DNA of 10,442 nt. It comes from Albimonas sp051747505 (lineage in GTDB: Bacteria > Pseudomonadota > Alphaproteobacteria > Rhodobacterales > Rhodobacteraceae). Both the position numbers and the translations under genes were made by a program. Positions 5,728 to 10,442 of the stretch are shown one piece after another; the first letter of the stretch is position 1; each line of letters begins with the position of its first letter. The notes below the pieces were generated by a model, which was not told the DNA's origin, searched no databases, and saw only the letters and a program-made list of their open reading frames with translations. Location: the NCBI GenBank assembly GCA_051747505.1, contig JBNJGE010000126.1, positions 1-10,442 on the forward strand, read 5' to 3'.

Positions 5728-7089
5728 TCAGGGCGAAGGCCCCAGCAGGCGGGGGGCGAGGCGATCCTCCGCCCGGGCGGGGCCGTGGACGGCGAGCGGG
5801 GCGGCGGCCAGCGCCTCCCCCGCCCACAGGGCGGGGGCGGCGAGGCGGGCGGCGCGGGGGGCGGCGGCCCAGGCGGGGGGCGGCGGCCAGTCGCCGGCCC
5901 GCTCCAGCGCGCGCAGGGCGGCGAGGCCGGGCTCGCCCAGGGGGCCGGCGGTCAGGGGCGCGGGCGGCGGCGGGCCGGTCCAGGTCAGGCGCCAGCGCGC
6001 GTCCCAGAGGGCGTTCGGGGGCTGGCCGGTCGGAAGGGCGGCGGGCTCGCGGCAGAGAAGGACGGTCTCGCCCTGCGCCCAGACGAGGCAGCCATGCAGG
6101 GTGCGCGGGGGGGCGTCCTCGGAGGCGGTCAGGGCGGCCTCCAGCGCGGCGAGGGCGGCGTGGCGCGGGGGATAGGGGGCGTGGGGGAGCAGGCGGAGCA
6201 GGCGGGCGAGGCGGCGGCGGCGCAGGGGCGGCGGCGCGGCGCGCAGGCGGGGGCGGTCGAGGCGCAGCTCGCCGGCGGCGCCGATGGTGAGGATCTCGCG
6301 GGTGAGGGCGCGGGACTCGGCGCGGAGATGGTCGGAGTCCCCGGCCAGACGCCCGGCGGTTTCGGCGAGGCCCCCGGCGGTCAGGCCGAGGGGGGCGAGG
6401 GCGGTCAGCGCGTGGCGGGCGCGGACGCGGTCATGGGCCGGGTCCTCGTTGGTGGGGTCGTCGAACCAGCCCTGGCGACGGGCGCGCAGGAAGGCGCGGA
6501 GATCGGCGCGGGGAAGCGCGAGGGCGGGGCGGAGCCAGAGGAGGTTCTCGCGGCGGGCGGTCTCGCGCATGGCCGAGAGGCCGTCGAGGCCGGAGCCGCG
6601 GGCGAGGCGCAGGAGGACGGTTTCGGCCTGGTCGTCGCGGGTGTGGCCTAGGGCGACGGCGGGCAACGCGCGCGCGGCCGCCCAAGCGGAGATCAGGCGG
6701 GCGCGGGCCTCGCGGGCGGCGGCGGGGAGGTTGCCGCGGGGGCGATCGGTCCAGCGGAGGGTCGTGTGGGGGATGGAGAGGCGCGCGCAGAGGGCGGCGA
6801 CGGCCTCCGCCTCGGTCGCGGAGGCGGGGCGCAGGCCGTGATCCACGGTCACGGCCTCGATCCGGGCGCCCGTGGCGGCGGCGTGGTCGGAGGCGGCGAG
6901 CAGGAGGGCGACGCTGTCGCCGCCGCCGGAGACGGCGACGCCGAAGGCCCCCGGGGCGAGGTCCGCGAGGCGGGCGGCGAGGGCCCGGCCGACGCGTGCG
7001 GCGGCCCCGGCGTCGTCCGCCTCCGCCGGGGGCGGGGCGGGGAAGCCGGCGGGCGGCTCAGGGGCAGGCAAGGTGGGTGCGCACGTCAT
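5728..7089 (-). CDS. tilS: tRNA(Ile)-lysidine synthase TilS
   Basis: Cytosolic ATP-dependent ligase that attaches lysine to C34 of the minor tRNA-Ile (CAU anticodon), changing both its charging (Met to Ile) and its codon (AUG to AUA). The 453-residue protein has the N-type ATP pyrophosphatase P-loop SGGGDS (54-59), the TVDHGLR strand (81-87), GHTRDDQAETVLLRLARG (148-165), and the DDPTNED motif (210-216) typical of TilS. The C-terminal third is Ala/Pro/Leu rich with little recognisable sequence, common in alphaproteobacteria. The start at 7089 overlaps the end of cpoB by 32 bases and is preceded by TGAGG with 6 bases spacing; no alternative ATG or GTG fits before the P-loop. The overlap implies translation coupled to the tol-pal operon. 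The Ala-rich, extremely GC-rich coding suggests strong composition drift, not transfer. Confidence 0.95.
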   Translation of the reverse strand: MTCAPTLPAPEPPAGFPAPPPAEADDAGAAARVGRALAARLADLAPGAFGVAVSGGGDSVALLLAASDHAAATGARIEAVTVDHGLRPASATEAEAVAALCARLSIPHTTLRWTDRPRGNLPAAAREARARLISAWAAARALPAVALGHTRDDQAETVLLRLARGSGLDGLSAMRETARRENLLWLRPALALPRADLRAFLRARRQGWFDDPTNEDPAHDRVRARHALTALAPLGLTAGGLAETAGRLAGDSDHLRAESRALTREILTIGAAGELRLDRPRLRAAPPPLRRRRLARLLRLLPHAPYPPRHAALAALEAALTASEDAPPRTLHGCLVWAQGETVLLCREPAALPTGQPPNALWDARWRLTWTGPPPPAPLTAGPLGEPGLAALRALERAGDWPPPPAWAAAPRAARLAAPALWAGEALAAAPLAVHGPARAEDRLAPRLLGPSP

Positions 7090-7756
7090 CCGAGGCCTCA
7101 GCGGGGTCCGAGTCCGGGAAGCGGCGCGAGAGCTCGTCGAGGGTTTCGCAGGCCTCGTTCGTCTGGCCGATCTCGCCCAGGGCGCGGGCGAGCATCAGCA
7201 GGCTGTCGGGGGCCTTCGGCCCCTCGGGATAGGCGCCGAGATTGGTGAGGAAGGTGCGCGCGGCCTCGCGCGGCTCACCGAGGTCCCACTGGGCGCGGCC
7301 GAGCCAGTATTCGGCCTCCGCCGTCAGGGGGCCGTCGGGGTTCTGCGCGAGATAGGTGGTGAGCTGGTCGCGGGCCTCGGCCGGGCGGCCGGCGTCGAGG
7401 GCGGCGCGGGCCTCCTTCAGGGCCATCTGGTCGGAGAGCGGGACGACGGGGCCCTCGTCGGCGGGGGACTCGCCGAGGGGGACGGGGTCGCCGACCAGCG
7501 AGGGGTCGCCGCCCTCGAGCGTGGTGATGCGGTATTCGAGGTCGTTGATGCGGCGCGCGGCGTCCTGCGCGATGCGGTCGAGCCGGTGCTCGAGCTCCTC
7601 GACCCGGCCCTGAAGGCGGCGGACCTGCTCCTCCAGCGACTGGACCTGCGCGACCGTGGCGCCGCCGCCCGACTGGGCGGCGGCGGGGACGGCGCCGAGC
7701 CCGGCCAGCGCGAGCGCGAGGGCCGGGAGGGCGAGGGAGAGGCGGCGGGCGGGCAT
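7058..7756 (-). CDS. cpoB: Cell division coordinator CpoB (YbgF), Tol-Pal accessory protein
   Basis: Periplasmic protein that, in E. coli, links Tol-Pal outer-membrane constriction to peptidoglycan synthesis by PBP1B. The 232-residue precursor begins with a Sec signal peptide (about 1-28, cleavage near AAAQ), followed by a coiled coil (about 34-80, with LEEQVRRLQGRVEELEHRL) that trimerises in relatives, a short acidic/proline linker (82-108), and a TPR region (about 110-218; e.g. AEAEYWLGRAQWDLGEPREAA). The ATG at 7756 was chosen over an upstream in-frame start at 7837 because the longer form overlaps pal and delays the signal peptide. GAGG lies 6 bases before 7756, and the gap after the pal stop is 8 bases. 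Its 3' end overlaps tilS by 32 bases. Confidence 0.94.
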   Translation of the reverse strand: MPARRLSLALPALALALAGLGAVPAAAQSGGGATVAQVQSLEEQVRRLQGRVEELEHRLDRIAQDAARRINDLEYRITTLEGGDPSLVGDPVPLGESPADEGPVVPLSDQMALKEARAALDAGRPAEARDQLTTYLAQNPDGPLTAEAEYWLGRAQWDLGEPREAARTFLTNLGAYPEGPKAPDSLLMLARALGEIGQTNEACETLDELSRRFPDSDPAEASDDVRTHLACP

Positions 7757-7764
7757 GGCGGGCC

Positions 7765-8292
7765 TCAGCTCACCGGCGCGTCGGCCATCACGGTGACCGC
7801 GCGGCGGTTCAGACGCCAGCAGCTCTCTTCCGAGCACAGGGCCTCCGGCCGTTCCTTGCCGTAGGTGACGGTGCGCAGGCGGTCGGAGGGGACGCCCTCC
7901 TCCACCAGGAAGTTGCGCACGGCGGAGGCGCGGCGGGCGCCCAGCGCGAGGTTGTATTCGCGGGTGCCGCGCTCGTCGGCATGGCCCTCGATGGTGGCGG
8001 CGCGGGCGGAGTTCTCCATCAGCCAGGCGGCCTGGCGGCGGAGGATGTCCTGGGCCTCGGGGTCCAGCGAGGAGCTGTCGGTGGCGAAATAGACCCGGTC
8101 GCCGATCTCCGAGCGGAAGTACTCGACGGTGGAGGGGTCGAGGGCGCCGGCGGTCCCGGCCGTGGCGGCGCCCGACGCGCCGGCGCCGTTGGCGCCCGCG
8201 CCGTCCGCGCCCGCCTGATCTCCGGTCGTGCTGGAGCAGGCCGACAGGGCGATGGCGGCGAAAAGGGCGGCGAGGATCTTGAGCGGTTTCAT
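7765..8292 (-). CDS. pal: Peptidoglycan-associated lipoprotein Pal
   Basis: Outer-membrane lipoprotein whose OmpA-like domain binds the meso-diaminopimelate of peptidoglycan and also TolB. The 175-residue precursor has a lipoprotein signal peptide with lipobox LSAC, so C19 is the lipidated residue. A flexible Gly/Ala linker with GA-x-GA repeats follows (about 28-50), then the OmpA C-terminal domain (about 58-172) with VYFATDSSSL, GHADERGT (D106 as the expected peptidoglycan contact) and NLALGARRA (R120/R121). C153 and C158 could form a disulfide near CWRLNRRAV. The ATG at 8292 has GAAAGG 9 bases upstream. The gene lies 25 bases after tolB and 8 bases before cpoB, so it is clearly in one operon. 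Confidence 0.97.
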   Translation of the reverse strand: MKPLKILAALFAAIALSACSSTTGDQAGADGAGANGAGASGAATAGTAGALDPSTVEYFRSEIGDRVYFATDSSSLDPEAQDILRRQAAWLMENSARAATIEGHADERGTREYNLALGARRASAVRNFLVEEGVPSDRLRTVTYGKERPEALCSEESCWRLNRRAVTVMADAPVS

Positions 8293-8317
8293 GGGTGAGG
8301 GCCTTTCGCTTTCAGGG

Positions 8318-9649
8318 TCAGGGCAGGAGCTGGGACCAGGAGGGGTCGGAGGCGGGGCCGGGCGTGTTCACGCGGCGCAGATTGCGCCCGTTCGCGTCCA
8401 CGCGCCAGATCTGCGGCGCGCCGTCCTCGCCCGCGCTTTCGCGGAAGAACATCAGGACGCGGCCGTTGGGCGACCAGGTGGGGGCCTCGTCGAGGAAGGA
8501 GGCCGTCAGGAGGCGTTCCCGCGAGCCGTCGGTGCGCATGACGCCGACATGGAATCGGCCGCGCAGGATCTTGGTGAAGGCGATCTGGTCGCCGCGCGGC
8601 GACCAGACGGGGGTGCCGTAGCTGCCCTCGCCGAAGGAGATGCGGGTGGCCTCCCCGCCCGAGGCGGGCATGACGTAGAGCTGCTGGGAGCCGCCGCGAT
8701 CCGATTCGAAGACGATCCGGGAGCCGTCGGGGGAGTAGGAGGGCGCCGTCTCGATCGCGCCGTCCGTGGTGAGGCGGCGCAGTTGGCGCGAGGACAGGTC
8801 CATCTCGTAGAGGTCGGTGTTGCCGCCGTCGGAGAGCGACATGATGACCTTGCTCCCGTCCGGCGAGAAGCGGGGGGCGAAGGACATGGCCGGGAAGCTG
8901 CCCAGCACCTCCCGGTCGCCGGTGCGCAGGTCGTGCAGCACCACCTTGGGCGCGCCCGTGGCCCAGGAGATGTAGACGAGCCGGTCGCCCTGCGGAGAGA
9001 AGCGCGGGGTCAGCGCGAGGCTGCCGCCGTCGGTGATGTAGCGGACATTGGCGCCGTCATAGTCCATCACGGCGATGCGCTTGGTGCGCGCGCCCTTGGA
9101 GCCGCTCTCGGCCACGAAGGCGACGTGGGTGTCGAAGTAGCCGGGCTCCCCGGTGAGCTGGAGGTGGATGGCGTCGGCGATGCGGTGGCCGATGCGCCGC
9201 GCGTCGTCGGGGCTGGCGCGCAGGCCGAGGGTCTGACCCAGGGCGCGGGCGCCGAAGACGTCCCAGAGCTGGAAGCGCACGGCGAGGCGACCGTCGGCGT
9301 CGAGACGGGCGTCGCCGGCGCCCAGCGCCTCGGCGTTGACGGCGCGCCAGGAGTCGAATTCGGGGCGGGCCTCCGCGTCCGCGGGCCGGGACAGATAGGC
9401 GTCCGGGTCGATGACGCGGAAGAGGCCGGAATTCTCCAGGTCGGCGACGATGACGGAGCGGACCTCCTCGGCCAGCCCCTGCGCGGCGGCGTCGGAGGAG
9501 GCGGCGAGGGCGGGGAGCGCGATGGGCATGGGCTCCACCACACCCTCGGTGATCTCGATGCGCAGGGGCTCCTGCGCCGGGGCCGGGGCGGCCAGGGCAA
9601 GGGCGAGAAGAGGCGCGGCGACGAGGGCGCGCAGGGCGCGTGCGGGCAT
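8318..9649 (-). CDS. tolB: Tol-Pal system beta-propeller protein TolB
   Basis: Periplasmic protein that shuttles between TolA and Pal. The 443-residue precursor has a signal peptide (1-26, cleavage after PAPAQ), a mature N-terminus EPLRIEITEG corresponding to the switch segment that contacts TolA, the TolB N-terminal domain (to about 165), and a C-terminal propeller with five SPxG repeats at 217-221, 261-265, 305-309, 349-353 and 392-396, spaced 43-44 residues. Two starts are possible. The ATG at 9649 lies 2 bases after the tolA stop. An in-frame TTG at 9655 overlaps that stop as TTGA and has AGGAGG 9 bases upstream, against 15 bases for the ATG. The ATG was chosen by convention; the TTG would add only two residues to the signal peptide. 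Confidence 0.97.
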   Translation of the reverse strand: MPARALRALVAAPLLALALAAPAPAQEPLRIEITEGVVEPMPIALPALAASSDAAAQGLAEEVRSVIVADLENSGLFRVIDPDAYLSRPADAEARPEFDSWRAVNAEALGAGDARLDADGRLAVRFQLWDVFGARALGQTLGLRASPDDARRIGHRIADAIHLQLTGEPGYFDTHVAFVAESGSKGARTKRIAVMDYDGANVRYITDGGSLALTPRFSPQGDRLVYISWATGAPKVVLHDLRTGDREVLGSFPAMSFAPRFSPDGSKVIMSLSDGGNTDLYEMDLSSRQLRRLTTDGAIETAPSYSPDGSRIVFESDRGGSQQLYVMPASGGEATRISFGEGSYGTPVWSPRGDQIAFTKILRGRFHVGVMRTDGSRERLLTASFLDEAPTWSPNGRVLMFFRESAGEDGAPQIWRVDANGRNLRRVNTPGPASDPSWSQLLP

Positions 9650-9651
9650 GG

Positions 9652-10442
9652 TCAAAACGAAACCCCTCCTGCGGGATTGAAGGTGACCTCGATCACCTGC
9701 CAGCGGCCATAGCTGTCGGCAGGCAGGTCGAAGCCGTTGGCGGCCGCCCGCTCGAGGGCGATGCGGGCGGTCTGCATGGCGATGCGCCAGCGGTCGTCGG
9801 GGGGCGAGGTCGGCTGGACGAACTCGACCGGGCCGGCGCGCTTGCCGGAGCGGTCGAGGGGCACCCGAAGGACGACCTTCAGCTCCTCGGGATTCGGAAG
9901 ACGGGTGACGCGATCCTCGCGCCAGTATTGCTGGATGCCGAGCTTGACGCCCTCCACCTCGCCCTCGGTGAGGGCGGGGCCGCGGGGGGCGGAGGTGGGC
10001 TGAGCGGGGGCCTCGGCGGTCTCCGTCTCGGCCGAGGAGTCCGCGTCGGCGCTTTCGGTCTCGCTTTCGGTCTCGCTCTCGGTCTCGGCGGTTTCGGTCT
10101 CGGACTCCGGCTCGGCGGCGGGGGCGTCGCCGGTCTCGTCCTCCGTCTCCTCCTCCTGCTCGGCGGCGGCGACCTCGCGGGGCGAGGGTTCGTCGGGGGC
10201 CGGGGCCGTCGGGCGCTCCGGGGCCTCGGGGCGGCCTACGGGCGGGGCGGAGGCGACGGGGGCGAGGGCGGATTCGTCGGAGGTCTCGTCCGCCTCGGTG
10301 ACGATCTGGGAGGTGGCGGCGTCCGGGGCGGCGGCGGGCTCCTCCGGGGCCTCGGCGGTCTCGGAGTCGTCCTCGGAGGGATCCGCGGCGGGGGTCGCCT
10401 CGTCGGCCTCGGCATGACGTCGGAGTCGGGGGCGGGGGCGGG
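9652..10442 (-). CDS. tolA: Cell envelope protein TolA, C-terminal part (5' end outside window)
   Basis: TolA spans the periplasm, joining the inner-membrane TolQR motor to TolB/Pal. The frame is open from the right edge to the stop at 9652; the N-terminal membrane anchor lies outside. The visible part is a long low-complexity region rich in Glu, Ala, Pro, Thr, Ser and Asp, with a SETE repeat, and then a folded C-terminal domain of about 100 residues. That domain begins near LTEGEVEGVKLGIQQYW and contains LKVVLRVPLDRSG, RIALERAAANGF and a final EVTFNPAGG. This matches TolA/TonB C-terminal domains, and the position before tolB fits. The valine codon GTG at 9957 is internal, not a start. Near 10410-10413 the coding signal switches frame, suggesting a missing base: from 10442 to about 10414 the good coding frame is another one (PAPAPDSDV). 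tolA may therefore be frameshifted or contain a sequencing error. Confidence 0.88.
   Translation of the reverse strand, partial: RPRPRLRRHAEADEATPAADPSEDDSETAEAPEEPAAAPDAATSQIVTEADETSDESALAPVASAPPVGRPEAPERPTAPAPDEPSPREVAAAEQEEETEDETGDAPAAEPESETETAETESETESETESADADSSAETETAEAPAQPTSAPRGPALTEGEVEGVKLGIQQYWREDRVTRLPNPEELKVVLRVPLDRSGKRAGPVEFVQPTSPPDDRWRIAMQTARIALERAAANGFDLPADSYGRWQVIEVTFNPAGGVSF
9665..9670 (-). promoter_or_regulatory. Consensus Shine-Dalgarno for tolB inside the tolA end
   Basis: AGGAGG on the minus strand lies within the last codons of tolA, 9 bases before the TTG at 9655 and 15 before the ATG at 9649. It shows translational coupling from tolA to tolB and makes the TTG start a real alternative. 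Confidence 0.6.
10051..10086. repeat. 12-bp tandem repeat inside tolA
   Basis: Three copies of a 12-base unit (GCTTTCGGTCTC, GCTTTCGGTCTC, GCTCTCGGTCTC) lie at 10051-10062, 10063-10074 and 10075-10086, with a degenerate fourth beyond. Read on the minus strand they encode repeated Glu-Thr-Glu-Ser in the flexible TolA region. The unit length is a multiple of three, so copy number can change without breaking the frame. Confidence 0.85.

Noticed and set aside
5785..6651. Gly-rich 288-residue plus-strand frame opposite tilS
   Set aside because: Composition artefact of the extremely G-rich strand; tilS motifs are clear on the other strand.
5728..7089. Possible foreign origin of tilS because of its very biased composition
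   Set aside because: The bias is the same C/G third-position saturation seen in neighbours, and tilS in this gene order is usual for Rhodobacterales.
8228..9712. 494-residue plus-strand open frame opposite tolB
   Set aside because: Antisense shadow of tolB, Gly/Ala/Val/Asp rich, running across the tolB-pal junction without a sensible start.
9652..9957. Short 101-residue gene with GTG start at 9957
   Set aside because: The frame stays open to the window edge and the upstream residues continue the TolA domain, so GTG is an internal valine codon.
10051..10086. CRISPR-like array
   Set aside because: The short tandem units have no spacers and lie in frame within tolA, encoding a repetitive linker.

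Overview
The window reads as a chromosomal segment of a very GC-rich alphaproteobacterium, most likely of the Rhodobacterales. This rests on the protein sequences (a 463-residue bacterial-type AhcY, an FtsH starting MGNAKNLAFW, an acidic TolA), on the gene order tolA-tolB-pal-cpoB-tilS-ftsH, and on near-saturated G/C third codon positions. No mobile elements, phage genes, CRISPR arrays, rRNA or tRNA genes were seen.

Layout. (1) Positions 1-9 appear to hold the first three codons of a minus-strand gene that leaves the window. (2) Positions 10-314 are non-coding, with two hairpins downstream of ahcY. (3) ahcY (S-adenosylhomocysteine hydrolase, minus) is divergent from an HD-domain phosphohydrolase (plus) across a 207-bp gap. 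(4) The HD gene converges on a small SRPBCC-fold gene (minus); a 22-bp bulged hairpin fills the gap. (5) The SRPBCC gene is divergent from a small NTF2/SnoaL-like gene (plus), with a 9-bp dyad between them. (6) The NTF2-like gene converges on ftsH (minus) over a 12-bp bidirectional hairpin terminator. (7) From the right edge leftward on the minus strand run tolA (partial), tolB, pal, cpoB (ybgF), tilS and ftsH. The first five are tightly packed or overlapping. ftsH follows tilS after 110 bp and has its own promoter candidate, which resembles an alphaproteobacterial heat-shock (RpoH) promoter.

How the genes work together. TolA, TolB, Pal and CpoB form the periplasmic part of the Tol-Pal machine, which couples inner-membrane energy to outer-membrane constriction and peptidoglycan remodelling at division. 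TilS makes the lysidine of tRNA-Ile needed to read AUA. FtsH is the membrane AAA+ protease for quality control. AhcY removes S-adenosylhomocysteine from the methylation cycle; the divergent HD protein resembles YfbR-type 5'-nucleotidases, so a nucleotide-related role is possible. The SRPBCC and NTF2-like genes have no assignable substrate.

The region is mostly conserved housekeeping DNA and I see no convincing new multi-gene system. The points most worth a second look are an apparent one-base frameshift in tolA at about 10410-10413, the candidate RpoH promoter of ftsH, a shared 15-bp palindromic hairpin core at two gene ends, and the dyad in front of the NTF2-like gene.
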